From NCBI GenBank assembly GCA_036521075.1, contig DATDIL010000143.1, forward strand, positions 5,472-69,471: a stretch of 64,000 nt of DNA, read 5' to 3'. Positions 25,954 to 34,370 of the stretch are shown one piece after another (position 1 is the first letter of the stretch; the number at the start of each line of letters is the position of its first letter). Under the pieces are notes generated by a model. It was not told where the DNA came from. It ran no database searches and worked only from the letters and a program-made list of their open reading frames with translations. Source of the DNA: DAIDKA01 sp036521075 (GTDB lineage: Bacteria > Pseudomonadota > Gammaproteobacteria > Steroidobacterales > Steroidobacteraceae). A program made the translations under genes and the position numbers.

Positions 25954-28355
25954 GCTACAAGCTGCTCGGACAGGACTTCACGCCACCGGATGTGTTCGCG
26001 AAGGTCACCGGTACCGCGAAGTACGCGGAGGACTTCCGTGCCGACGGCATGGTGTTCTGCCGCCTGGTCACCAGCCCGATGCCGCACGCGCGGGTGCGAA
26101 GCATCGATGTCTCGGCGGCACTGGCGCTGCCCGGCGTGCTCGGTGTGCTGCTGCCCGGTGAGGTGACGCCGGTGCAGGAACCGAATCCTCCGATCCTCAC
26201 CGATGAGCCCCAGTTCGTCGGCGCCCCGATCATGGCGCTTGCAGCAGTGGATGAGACGACGGCGCAGGATGCAATCGACCTCATCAAGCTCGACCTGGAA
26301 CCTTTGCCCTTCGTCGTGGACCCCCTGCACAGCCTGCATCCGGACGGCCCGGCGGCGCGCGCCGACGGCAACAACGTCGGTGCCGGAGGCCTGAAGCTGC
26401 AGTCGCTGAAATGGACGCGCGAGGATTTCGAGCAGGCGAAGCCCGGCCAGATGCCGATGGGCAAGCCCGCCGAAAACTGGTCGTACGGCGATGTGGAGGC
26501 GGGGTTCGCGAAGTCCAAAGTCGTCTACGACGACAGCTTCGTGACGGCGAGCAACTCCCATCACAGCCTCGAACCGCGCACCACCTTTGCCTATTGGCAG
26601 AACGGCAAGTGCTTCGTGCATGGATCGACCCAGAGCCAGTCGTTCGTGGTGCCGGGCCTTGCGCAGTACATCGGCATCAAGCCCGATGACCTCGTGTACA
26701 TCTCGGAGTTCTGCGGCGGCGGCTTCGGCTCCAAGGGCGCCGCCTTTCCGAGCATGGCCATTCCGGCATTGATGGCGCGCAAGCTGAACCGGCCGGTCAT
26801 GATGCGGGTCAGCCGCGCCGAAGAGTACTACATCGGCCATGCGCGCAACGGCTTCCAGGGTCGCGTCAAACTCGGCTTTGGCGCGGACGGTCGCCTGCTT
26901 GCAGCCGACTTGTACATCGTGCAGGAAAGCGGCGCCTACAACGGCTTCATCGACTTCCGCAATGCGGCAGATGCGCTGTCGGTGGTGTACCAGCCACTGG
27001 CCATGCGCTGGCGTGGCATCCCCGTCTACACCAATACGCCGACGCGCTCCGCGCAACGCGGCCCGGGTGAGAATCAGATCGCCTGCATACTGGAGCCGCT
27101 GATGGATCGTGCGGCCCGGGACCTTAAGATCGACCGCCTGCAGCTGCGGAACATCAATGCACCGCAGACCGGTTCGAAGGTTGGGTCGAACCGCCGCAAC
27201 GTGACCAGTTCATACCTGCGCGATGCCCAGCAGCAAGGCGCGGCACGGTTCGGCTGGGCCGAGCGCATCAGCCGCAGCGGCCAGCGCCACGGGTCCAAGG
27301 TGACCGGCATCGGCGTCGGGCAGGCCTACCACCCCGCCGGCTTCAACGGCTTCGATGGCCTGGTGCGCATCACCCCCGATGGCAAGTTGCACATCCACAC
27401 CGGTGTCGGCAATCTCGGCACGTTTTCCCACTCCGCTACGGCGCGCATCGCCGCCGAAGTGCTGCAGTACGACTGGGACAACTGCATCGTGGAGCGCGGG
27501 GACTCGCGCAAACACCTGCCCTGGAACATCGGCCAGTTCGGCAGCAACACCTCCTTCACCATGGCGCGCACCAACTACGTCGCCGCCATGGACGCGTTGG
27601 CGAAGATGAAGGAGATCGCGGCGCGCGACCTGGGCGGGCATCCCGATGACTATGCCATCGACGGCACGCGGATTTTCGCCAAGGGCAACTCCCAGCGCGG
27701 CATGACCTACGCCGCGCTCGCGCAGCGCGCCATCAAGCTGGCCGGCAAGTACTCAGGCTTTGAGCTGCCGCATGACATCAATCCCATGACACGCACCTCG
27801 GCCACCGCGCTCGCCGGCAGTGGTTTGATCGGCGTGGCCAAGGACACCCTGCCGGTGGGCGGGGAGACCGCGGCGTTCGCCTGCGCGTTCGCCGAAGTCG
27901 AGGTGGACCTGGAGACCGGGCAGCATCGCATCATCGAGATACTGAATGTCGGGGACTGCGGCACGGTGATCCATCCCATGGGCCTGACGACACAGCTCAA
28001 GGGCGCGACGGTGCAGGGCATCAGCATCGCCACGCTGGAGCACCTCATCTTCGATCCGCAGAACGGCCTGCCGGGACACGTGGGGTTGTACCAGGCGCGA
28101 CCCGCGACCTATCTGGATGTGCCCCCGCAGCTGAACGCCGACTGGGTGAACAAACCGGATCCGACCAGCCCGATGGGCACGAAGGGCATCGGCGAGCCGC
28201 CCTTGGGAGCGGCCGCATCGGCCGTGATCTGTGCCATCTCCGATGCCTTAGGCGGGCATGTGTTCAACCGCACGCCTATAAAGGTCGACATGGTGTTGAA
28301 CGTGGCGATGAAGCGGCCTGCGGCGCATGCGCCGCTGCAAGTGAATACGGACTAG
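25950..28355 (+). CDS. Molybdenum hydroxylase large (molybdopterin-binding) subunit
   Basis: 801 residues. Domains: aldehyde oxidase a/b hammerhead (about 10-130; KVTGTAKYAEDF, PHARVRSIDVSAALALPGV) and Mo-cofactor-binding domain. GGGFGSKG, RSAQRGPGENQ and the C-terminal GTKGIGEPPLGAAAS, with the catalytic glutamate, are present, so the enzyme is probably active. Closest in pattern to PaoC-type aldehyde oxidoreductases; the substrate, aldehyde or N-heterocycle, is not determined. It has no signal peptide and would be exported with the Tat-bearing small subunit. Confidence 0.93.
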   Translation: MSYKLLGQDFTPPDVFAKVTGTAKYAEDFRADGMVFCRLVTSPMPHARVRSIDVSAALALPGVLGVLLPGEVTPVQEPNPPILTDEPQFVGAPIMALAAVDETTAQDAIDLIKLDLEPLPFVVDPLHSLHPDGPAARADGNNVGAGGLKLQSLKWTREDFEQAKPGQMPMGKPAENWSYGDVEAGFAKSKVVYDDSFVTASNSHHSLEPRTTFAYWQNGKCFVHGSTQSQSFVVPGLAQYIGIKPDDLVYISEFCGGGFGSKGAAFPSMAIPALMARKLNRPVMMRVSRAEEYYIGHARNGFQGRVKLGFGADGRLLAADLYIVQESGAYNGFIDFRNAADALSVVYQPLAMRWRGIPVYTNTPTRSAQRGPGENQIACILEPLMDRAARDLKIDRLQLRNINAPQTGSKVGSNRRNVTSSYLRDAQQQGAARFGWAERISRSGQRHGSKVTGIGVGQAYHPAGFNGFDGLVRITPDGKLHIHTGVGNLGTFSHSATARIAAEVLQYDWDNCIVERGDSRKHLPWNIGQFGSNTSFTMARTNYVAAMDALAKMKEIAARDLGGHPDDYAIDGTRIFAKGNSQRGMTYAALAQRAIKLAGKYSGFELPHDINPMTRTSATALAGSGLIGVAKDTLPVGGETAAFACAFAEVEVDLETGQHRIIEILNVGDCGTVIHPMGLTTQLKGATVQGISIATLEHLIFDPQNGLPGHVGLYQARPATYLDVPPQLNADWVNKPDPTSPMGTKGIGEPPLGAAASAVICAISDALGGHVFNRTPIKVDMVLNVAMKRPAAHAPLQVNTD

Positions 28356-28357
28356 CC

Positions 28358-29359
28358 ATGGCGATGCACCGCGACATGATGCCGCACTTTGAGCTGTACC
28401 AGCCCGACAGTGTGCAAGGCGCGCTCGAGCTGGCCCAGACCATTGGACCGGGCGCCTGGTTCCTCGCCGGCGGCAATGATTCGCTCGACTGGTTCAAGGA
28501 CCGCAACAAACGCCCGGCGGCGGTCATCGATCTGGCGGGCATCAAGGAACTCTATGGCATCCGCGAAACCGCGGACGGACTTGAGATCGGCGCCCTCACC
28601 AAATTGATTGACCTCGAACACTCGGATCCGGTGCGCGCCAGGTACTCACTGCTGGCGACTGCCGCCGGACGCGTGGCCAGTCCCCAGATCCGCAACAGCG
28701 GTACGCTCGGTGGCAACCTGTGCCAGGACGCCCGCTGCTGGTACTACCGCTTTGGCGTCAGCTGCTACCGGGCGGGTGGCAACACCTGCTATGCCGACAC
28801 GCCTCAGGGCATGAACCGCGAGCATTGCCTGTTTGGTGCCAGCCGCTGCGTCGCCGTGTCCCCCTCGGACACCGCGACGGCCGCCATGGCGCTCGATGCC
28901 CACATGGTGATCCGCGGCCCGGGCGGCGAGCGGGTCGTGACCGCGCAGCAGTTCTTCGTCGGACCCACGCAGGACATCACCCGCATGACCTCTCTGCAAC
29001 CCGGCGAACTGCTGGTCGCGGTGCGCTTTCCCAAGGAGTGGGCGGGCGCCCGGTTCCACTTCGAGAAAGTCGCCGACCGCAACAGCTGGGACTTCGCCCT
29101 GGTGAGCGTTGCGGCAGCCCTGGTCGTCGACAACGGCCTCATCACCCGCGCACGACTGGCCTGCGGCGCGGTGGAATGCGTGCCGCGCCGGCTGCAGTCG
29201 GTTGAACGGGCCGTGATCGGCAGGCCGCAAAACGAGGCCACCGCCGTGCTTGCCGGTCAGATTGCGGTCGAGGGCGCGACGCCCCTGCATTTCAATGGTT
29301 TCAAAGTATCGCTGATGGAGAATCTCGTGCGCCGCGCGCTGCGCCCGCAGATCGCCTAA
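28358..29359 (+). CDS. Molybdenum hydroxylase FAD subunit with Cys-rich insertion
   Basis: 333 residues. FAD-binding motifs AGGNDSLDWFKD and RNSGTLGGNLCQDARCW. Between about residues 125 and 165 there is a cysteine-rich insertion (CWYYRFGVSCYRAGGNTCY, then NREHCLFG), positioned like the [4Fe-4S] loop of PaoB and of the 4-hydroxybenzoyl-CoA reductase beta subunit. A C-terminal CO-dehydrogenase flavoprotein domain follows. Two bases separate it from the large-subunit gene. Confidence 0.92.
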   Translation: MAMHRDMMPHFELYQPDSVQGALELAQTIGPGAWFLAGGNDSLDWFKDRNKRPAAVIDLAGIKELYGIRETADGLEIGALTKLIDLEHSDPVRARYSLLATAAGRVASPQIRNSGTLGGNLCQDARCWYYRFGVSCYRAGGNTCYADTPQGMNREHCLFGASRCVAVSPSDTATAAMALDAHMVIRGPGGERVVTAQQFFVGPTQDITRMTSLQPGELLVAVRFPKEWAGARFHFEKVADRNSWDFALVSVAAALVVDNGLITRARLACGAVECVPRRLQSVERAVIGRPQNEATAVLAGQIAVEGATPLHFNGFKVSLMENLVRRALRPQIA

Positions 29360-29389
29360 AGAGCCACGTAAACCCCGAGGTCGCAAGCA

Positions 29390-29539
29390 ATGGAAATCTT
29401 CCGCATGGGCCATGATGTCTGGGGCCGCCCCGTTCTCGAAGGCGTCTCCTGGCAGCTGATCTGGGTTGCCGTCGGCCTCGGCGCGGTGGTGATCATCGGG
29501 CATGCGGTTTATCGAGCCATCCGTCCCCGGAGCACCTGA
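29390..29539 (+). CDS. Small 49-residue membrane protein in the molybdoenzyme operon
   Basis: Reads MEIFRMGHDVWGRPVLEGVS, then one hydrophobic helix (WQLIWVAVGLGAVVIIGHAV) and a basic tail. It lies between the FAD subunit and the cytochrome b gene, two bases before the latter. Position and single helix suggest a membrane anchor or cytochrome partner. No family recognised. Confidence 0.65.
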   Translation: MEIFRMGHDVWGRPVLEGVSWQLIWVAVGLGAVVIIGHAVYRAIRPRST

Positions 29540-29541
29540 GC

Positions 29542-30168
29542 ATGGCCGTCGCAGCAGACCGGATAAACGAAATTCCCGCGCGCTCCGATCGGGTACTGCG
29601 CCACGCCGGCGTGGATCGACTGTTCCATTGGCTCACGGCCGCGTGCGTACTGACACTGATGACTACCGGACTGCTGCCGCACCTGGGCGTGCAGTTCGAT
29701 TGGGTCGGCGTCCACTGGATCACGGGGCTCGCGATGGTGGCCCTCGTGACCTTCCATATATTGCGTTCGGTCATCTGGCGGCGGTTACGCGCCATCTGGT
29801 TCAGCATCGCCGAACTGCGCACGCATCAGGTCGGCAAGTATTCGGTTGCGCAGAAGCTGATGCACCACGCAATGACCGTGATGGTGTTGTGCGCGGTGGG
29901 CACCGGGGTGCTGATGCTGAAGAAGATAAACACACCGCTGTTGGTGCGCGATCCGTACCTGTTCGGCGCCGACACCTGGGGCGTCATCTACGTCGTGCAT
30001 GGCCTGGCGGCCTTGAGCGCCATCACCCTGGTGATCGTGCACGTGTACTTCGGCCTGATTCCCGAGAACCGGATGTACCTGCGCGCCATGATCACAGGCT
30101 GGATGTCGCGCGGCGAGCAGCGCGCCCGCGTCGCCGGCATTCGCGCCGGCGAGAAGCACCTGACGTGA
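29542..30168 (+). CDS. Cytochrome b561-type membrane subunit
   Basis: 208 residues with four membrane helices and paired histidines for two b haems: RLFHWLTAACV, WVGVHWITGLAMVALVTFHILR, LMHHAMTVMVL and VVHGLAALSAITLVIVHVYFG. It resembles formate dehydrogenase gamma and Ni/Fe-hydrogenase cytochrome b subunits. Inside this operon it would pass electrons from the periplasmic molybdoenzyme to the quinone pool. Overlaps the next gene by four bases. Confidence 0.88.
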   Translation: MAVAADRINEIPARSDRVLRHAGVDRLFHWLTAACVLTLMTTGLLPHLGVQFDWVGVHWITGLAMVALVTFHILRSVIWRRLRAIWFSIAELRTHQVGKYSVAQKLMHHAMTVMVLCAVGTGVLMLKKINTPLLVRDPYLFGADTWGVIYVVHGLAALSAITLVIVHVYFGLIPENRMYLRAMITGWMSRGEQRARVAGIRAGEKHLT

Positions 30169-30560
30169 CCGAATCCCGCGCGGAGCTGGCGCGCCGCATC
30201 GACATCATCGAGCGCGGCTACGAATACCTGTTGGCCTTCGCCGCGCAAGGTCGCAGGGGCGAGGCCGGCAGCGAGGTGCGCACGACGCTGCTGAGCATGC
30301 ACGCGGTGCTTGAAGGGCTGGAGCGAATCGTCACTGCGGCCATCAGTTCCGATGCCCCCGCGCAGCACCAGGACGACGGCGCCTTCATGACCGCGGTTCG
30401 CGATGATGCCCTGAAAGCCCGCGGCGCCATTGCCTTTACGCTCAACTGCAGCGCGATTGGTTCACAGCTGATCGACAATCTCAACGCCTCGATCCATGTG
30501 CGCGCGCTGCTGACCGATCTGTTTCTCGTCGACCAGGCATTGCGGCAGGCCGCGGCGTGA
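30165..30560 (+). CDS. Uncharacterised helical protein, last gene of the molybdoenzyme operon
   Basis: 131 residues, GTG start overlapping the cytochrome gene stop. Apparently all alpha-helical (ELARRIDIIERGYEYLLAFAAQG, VRTTLLSMHAVLEGLERIV, ALLTDLFLVDQAL), with no signal peptide. Not an XdhC, MocA or Moa protein, so this operon lacks the usual maturation factor; this protein might replace one, which is inference only. Confidence 0.7.
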   Translation: MTESRAELARRIDIIERGYEYLLAFAAQGRRGEAGSEVRTTLLSMHAVLEGLERIVTAAISSDAPAQHQDDGAFMTAVRDDALKARGAIAFTLNCSAIGSQLIDNLNASIHVRALLTDLFLVDQALRQAAA

Positions 30561-30562
30561 CT

Positions 30563-31198
30563 CTATGCGTTGCCCTGCGCCTTCAGCAACTCAGCGTCAA
30601 CTTGCGCTACCTTGGAAACTGACGGCCGCGCATTCCAAAGATCGATGTAGTTCTTGATGGGCGCGACCGCATCGATCAAACCGAAGCCCACCACCGAAGT
30701 CAGTGCGCTGCCCCACAACACGTCGGCCGCCGTAAATCGATCGCCAAGGATCCAGGGGCCTTTGCTGAGCTGAGTGGTGACTGCGTTCAGTGTCGTAGCC
30801 AAGTCCCCGTAAGGCATCATGCCGATCGGTCCGGGCTCACGCTTCATGGCTTTGTCGACCAGCGCCGGCTCAAAGCATGCGGCGTAGAAGACGTACCAGC
30901 GCAGATACGGCCCGCGCAACTCATCGTCGATCGCGGGTGTGATGCCCGCTTCGGGAAACAGATCCGCCAGATAGATGCCGATGGCCACCTGTTCGGTAAT
31001 GAGTGTATGGCCATGCAGGATTGCAGGCACTTTCCCCATCGGATTCAAGGATAGGTAAGCGCTTTGGCGTTGCTCTCCCGCCTTCATGTTCAAGGCGTGC
31101 AGCTTGTACGGTGCCCGAAGTTCCTCCAGAAGGGCCAAGACACCGGTCGACCGCGTTTGCGGTGCATGGAAGAGCGTAATCGGCTGCGTAGTAGGCAT
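30563..31198 (-). CDS. Glutathione S-transferase family protein
   Basis: 211 residues from ATG 31198. N-terminal thioredoxin-like domain (ITLFHAPQTRSTGVLALLEELRAPYKLHAL, NPMGKVPAILHGHTLITEQVAIGIYLAD, with the cis-Pro of KVPAI) and C-terminal helical domain (GPWILGDRFTAADVLWGSAL, the N-capping box). Normal length. Likely cytoplasmic detoxification enzyme. Converges with the molybdoenzyme operon. Confidence 0.9.
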   Translation of the reverse strand: MPTTQPITLFHAPQTRSTGVLALLEELRAPYKLHALNMKAGEQRQSAYLSLNPMGKVPAILHGHTLITEQVAIGIYLADLFPEAGITPAIDDELRGPYLRWYVFYAACFEPALVDKAMKREPGPIGMMPYGDLATTLNAVTTQLSKGPWILGDRFTAADVLWGSALTSVVGFGLIDAVAPIKNYIDLWNARPSVSKVAQVDAELLKAQGNA

Positions 31199-31292
31199 CT
31201 CAGCTACGCCTTCGGCAACCCCGGGTGATAGAGGAACGGTACAGTCGCCGCACTCGGTGCGACGACTGACCTTGGACCTGCTTTGCTGAGAC

Positions 31293-31814
31293 TCAGTAGA
31301 ACACTCCGTCAACCACGTCGGCGATACGCCCCGAGCGGATGTTGACCAGGAGCAGATCAGGTCCGTAGCGCACCCACTGATAGCCCGCCGGCGGTGGCGC
31401 GAGACCCAGCGACGCGTAACCATCGTAGTAGTACGGTGCGGTCAGGAAAACCGGCGGCAGAATCCCACCCGTAGCCCAGGCCTGATAAGTGAATCCGTCA
31501 GGGAAACTGAACTTCGGTCCACGAACGCTGCGGTGCCAACTGCCACCGCTCATGAAACGGTGCGCAGGGCGTCGTCCGATATGAGGCACTCTCTCGGTCG
31601 CCGCGGTGCTGTGCGAAGGTGCTCGGTGCGCAGTTGAAGCCGGCTTGGCCTCATTGGGCCGTGCCTCATTCGGTCGTGCCTCATTGGGCCGCGCCTCATT
31701 GGGCCGCGTGGTCTTCGGTCGCTCCGAATCACGCCGGGGGGGTTGATCCTGCGCTATCACCAAGCTGGATCCGAGTAGCGCTACGCCAGCTGCAATCCAT
31801 AAACCTTTACGCAT
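31293..31814 (-). CDS. RcnB-family periplasmic protein with RPNEA repeats
   Basis: 173 residues from ATG 31814, with an AGGAGG ribosome site. Signal peptide ends near SLVIAQD. A low-complexity linker contains four RPNEA/RPNEAK repeats. The C-terminus (PPAGYQWVRYGPDLLLVNIRSGRIADVVDGVFY) is the RcnB domain, known in E. coli for periplasmic nickel/cobalt homeostasis. No rcnA exporter is adjacent. Confidence 0.85.
   Translation of the reverse strand: MRKGLWIAAGVALLGSSLVIAQDQPPRRDSERPKTTRPNEARPNEARPNEARPNEAKPASTAHRAPSHSTAATERVPHIGRRPAHRFMSGGSWHRSVRGPKFSFPDGFTYQAWATGGILPPVFLTAPYYYDGYASLGLAPPPAGYQWVRYGPDLLLVNIRSGRIADVVDGVFY
31646..31705 (-). repeat. Four tandem 15-bp repeats in the RcnB-like gene
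   Basis: Units of the form GTGCCTCATTGGGCC (plus strand) at 31646, 31661, 31676 and 31691, with one or two substitutions each. In frame they encode the RPNEA pentapeptide. The unit number could vary between strains. Confidence 0.8.
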
Positions 31815-32087
31815 GTCGGCCTCCTGTAAGAAGGTCATTATTGCATCTTGCCACCCGCGGCGTCCTCCCCGCGCCCCCGGCCGTATGCCGCCGCAAGTTG
31901 CTTCAGCGTGAACTTGACAATGGATTTGCATTGTAAAATCAGACACCTGTCGCAGAAAGTCGCCACTGACGAGAGTCATATCTGCCAGGGGGCATTTTCC
32001 CCAAAGAATGACGCATTCGTTAAGGACGCCCCGGGTGTTGGACCAATATTGGCAGTGGAAGCGCGCTTCGCGGCGCGTTGTCCGAGC

Positions 32088-33266
32088 ATGAAATCGCCCG
32101 CTGCCGCACGCGTGCTGGTTGCCGGAGATGATGCGACTGAAGTTCGTCACCTGGTTGAGAACCTGGGCAAGCACTTCGCGCATGTCGAGAGTTCCACCAA
32201 CGGCGACACGGCAGCGGCCGACTTTGAGAAACACGCTCCAGAAGTCATTGTGCTTGCCTTCAAGAGGTTGGAACAGGCGCAGCGCTACTACCTTGCGCTG
32301 CATCGCTTTGGCCAATCGATTTACCAGCACGCGCACAGAACCGTGCTGTTATGCGGCAAGGAGGACACGGAAGCCGCCTTTGAGCTGTGCAAAAAGCGCT
32401 ACTTCGATGACTACATTCTGTACTGGCCCAATCCTCAGGATGGATTGCGAATTGCGATGAGTGTGTGGCTTGCCAGTCGCGAACTGGGACCGAAAATGGA
32501 AGGGATGACAGGCCTGGAATTACGTACACACGCGACTCAACTGGCGGGACTTGACCAGCAGCTTACGCAGGAGTTCGAAGAGGGTGAACGGCAGGCCGCC
32601 GCTGCCCATGATTCCCTGCTTGATCTTGAGTGCGATCTTTCCAAGGCGAATGACGAGCTGTCGAGCCACCTGGTGAAGGGTGGCGCCAATGGCGCCATCG
32701 AAGTCAAGGACTCCGCAGCCCTCACGAAAGAGCTTGCGCAATTCAAGGAACGGCAGCGACAGCGCGCCCAACAGGCACGCGACCAAGTCAGCAAACCCAT
32801 GAGCGCCTGGGCGCAAGGCCTCAAAGCGAAGGTGGCGCCCGCCTTGACCGGCGTGCGCGCATTTGCGACCCAGATCCAAAAAACCAAGCCCGTGCTGCTG
32901 GTTGTGGACGATGACCAGGCGATGCGCGACATCCTGGAACCCGTGCTGATCTCGTTGGGATTCGACGTGTTTTTGGTGAGCAGCGGAAATCAGGCGCTGC
33001 GCGAACTCACGCATATGCAGCCTGACGTCATCCTCATGGATATCAGATTGTCGGACTCCGACGGCGTTACGCTGACGCGACAACTGAAATCCTCGCCGCA
33101 CCTTGCCCACATCCCGGTAGTCCTCATGACCGGGGATTCCCGTCGGGAGCGGCTCATCAGCAGCATCGAGGCGGGCGCCGCCGATTTCATCGCGAAGCCG
33201 TTCACGATCGGAGTGCTGCGGGCAAAGCTGGAGAAAGTCCTGCGCCCATCAGGCGCGCGCGCGTGA
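32088..33266 (+). CDS. Protein with two receiver domains, the first degenerate
   Basis: 392 residues from ATG 32088; the frame is open upstream but without conserved sequence. An N-terminal receiver-like domain (ARVLVAGDDATEVRHLVENLG, PEVIVLAFKRLEQAQRYYLAL) lacks the phospho-acceptor aspartate. A helical, probably coiled-coil linker follows (about 130-260). The C-terminal receiver (VLLVVDDDQAMRDILEPVLISLGF, DVILMDIRLSDSDG, VVLMTGDSRRERL, FIAKPF) has the acidic pocket, acceptor Asp, Thr and Lys. No output domain, so it works by protein contact. A TTGACA occurs at 31914-31919 without a good -10. Confidence 0.8.
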   Translation: MKSPAAARVLVAGDDATEVRHLVENLGKHFAHVESSTNGDTAAADFEKHAPEVIVLAFKRLEQAQRYYLALHRFGQSIYQHAHRTVLLCGKEDTEAAFELCKKRYFDDYILYWPNPQDGLRIAMSVWLASRELGPKMEGMTGLELRTHATQLAGLDQQLTQEFEEGERQAAAAHDSLLDLECDLSKANDELSSHLVKGGANGAIEVKDSAALTKELAQFKERQRQRAQQARDQVSKPMSAWAQGLKAKVAPALTGVRAFATQIQKTKPVLLVVDDDQAMRDILEPVLISLGFDVFLVSSGNQALRELTHMQPDVILMDIRLSDSDGVTLTRQLKSSPHLAHIPVVLMTGDSRRERLISSIEAGAADFIAKPFTIGVLRAKLEKVLRPSGARA

Positions 33267-33280
33267 CGCGTGCATCGACG

Positions 33281-33836
33281 CTATCGCTTGCGGGTTCTGG
33301 CGCACTGCTGGGTGATCAGCTCCCCTAATGTCTGCAGCGCACGCTCCGTCGCGGCGGTCCATGGGTGACCGTAGTTAAGCCGTATGGCGCGAGTAAATTC
33401 ACGCCGGGCGCAGAAGATGGGTCCGGGTGCCACGCTGATGTCGTGCTCGAGGGCGCGAGCCTGCACGGCGAGTGCGTCCGCACCCGGTGGCAGCTGCACC
33501 CACAGTTGGTAGCCGCCTACGGGGCGCGACCAGCTGCACTGCGGAGGAAAGTAATTCTCGAGGGCGCATATGAGCTTCGCCTGTTGCTTCTCGAGCGTAC
33601 GTCGCAAGCGCGCCAGGTGCCGATCGTATACGCCGGTGTCGAGGCAGCGCGAGATCGCGGCCTGGATGGGAATGCCGGTGGCCAGTGAGGTCGTGATCTT
33701 GCGGTTCCTCACCGCGCAGGCAAAGCGTCCGGCCGCGATCCAGCCGAGCCGGTAGCCGCGGATCAGGCCCTCCAGGTCATGTGCGAGCCGTTCGTACAGT
33801 CTCACTGGCAGCTCTCCGTTTCGCTGCCGGCATGAT
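33281..33836 (-). pseudogene. Remnant of a MocR-type (GntR/aminotransferase) regulator
   Basis: Only the last third of an aminotransferase-like domain remains: IRGYRLGWIAAGRFACAVRNRK, GVYDRHLARLRRTLEKQQAKL, SWSRPVGGYQLWVQLPPGADALAVQARALEHDISVAPGPIF and AIRLNYGHPW, all typical of MocR C-termini. The GntR DNA-binding domain and the PLP lysine region (normally SFSK before GYRxGW) are missing; the upstream bases belong to the DUF2909 gene. Probably a deletion remnant. Confidence 0.75.
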
Positions 33837-33843
33837 AAGTGGC

Positions 33844-34056
33844 TCAGGGTCCGGTGTGCGGCGAGATCAGGTGCATGTAAAAGCCGGCCATCAGCAGCAC
33901 GAACAGGACCAGTGACAGCCCGATCCGCCAGGCCAGCGCCTGCATCATGGCATCCGACTGGTTTGGCCCGGAGCTCATATGAAAGAGGCCCTTCCCCAAG
34001 TACACCACGATGCAACCCAGGAGCGCGATTACGACGATCTTGAATTCTTCAGGCAT
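33844..34056 (-). CDS. DUF2909 twin-membrane-helix protein
   Basis: 70 residues: two membrane helices (about 6-25 and 45-65) with a short loop holding MSSGPNQSDAMMQALAWRIGLS, as in DUF2909 proteins found beside cytochrome c oxidase assembly genes. No cox genes are visible here, so the gene is displaced from its usual context. Ribosome site GGAG upstream. Confidence 0.8.
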   Translation of the reverse strand: MPEEFKIVVIALLGCIVVYLGKGLFHMSSGPNQSDAMMQALAWRIGLSLVLFVLLMAGFYMHLISPHTGP

Positions 34057-34223
34057 GGGGTAATCTCCGTATGGCCCCGGGAGTGCCCGCCCGCGACGAA
34101 TATCGCGCCCGGCATCGCCGCCATGAGCACCACGAGTCCCCCCGCGAGGCGATAGCCCTCAACCAGGCCGAAGGCGACGCCGAGCGGGGTGGACACCAGC
34201 AGAATGGGCTTGGCGATCCTCAT
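34029..34223 (-). CDS. Small hypothetical membrane protein
   Basis: 64 residues with two hydrophobic segments (PILLVSTPLGVAFGLV and LAGGLVVLMAAMPGAIFVAGG). Overlaps the start of the DUF2909 gene by 28 bases. No clear ribosome site and no family recognised. Confidence 0.45.
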   Translation of the reverse strand: MRIAKPILLVSTPLGVAFGLVEGYRLAGGLVVLMAAMPGAIFVAGGHSRGHTEITPCLKNSRSS

Positions 34224-34331
34224 GTAACTAGCCTAGACCTTCATGATGGGTGGGGGCAGATGCAGATATCGCCTTGTTCATGCGGTCCAGATGGGCCGAG
34301 GGCGGCACCGGCCGGCCGACGCGAGCCGTGT

Positions 34332-34361
34332 TTGACCGAACCCCAGCGGGCCGCCTAGTCT
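34332..34361 (+). promoter_or_regulatory. Predicted promoter, possibly giving a leaderless transcript
   Basis: TTGACC (34332-34337) and TAGTCT (34356-34361) with 18 bases between. A start about seven bases after the -10 would fall near 34368, only about three bases before the GTG of the next gene. Confidence 0.45.
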
Positions 34362-34370
34362 GGCAACACC

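Noticed and set aside
25908..27056. Long minus-strand frame opposite the Mo subunit
   Set aside because: Arg/His/Ala-rich shadow without any family motif.
29502..30560. 352-residue plus-strand frame across the cytochrome b gene
   Set aside because: Arg/Pro/His-rich out-of-frame reading of cytochrome b; only its last 131 codons, in the proper frame, are a real gene.
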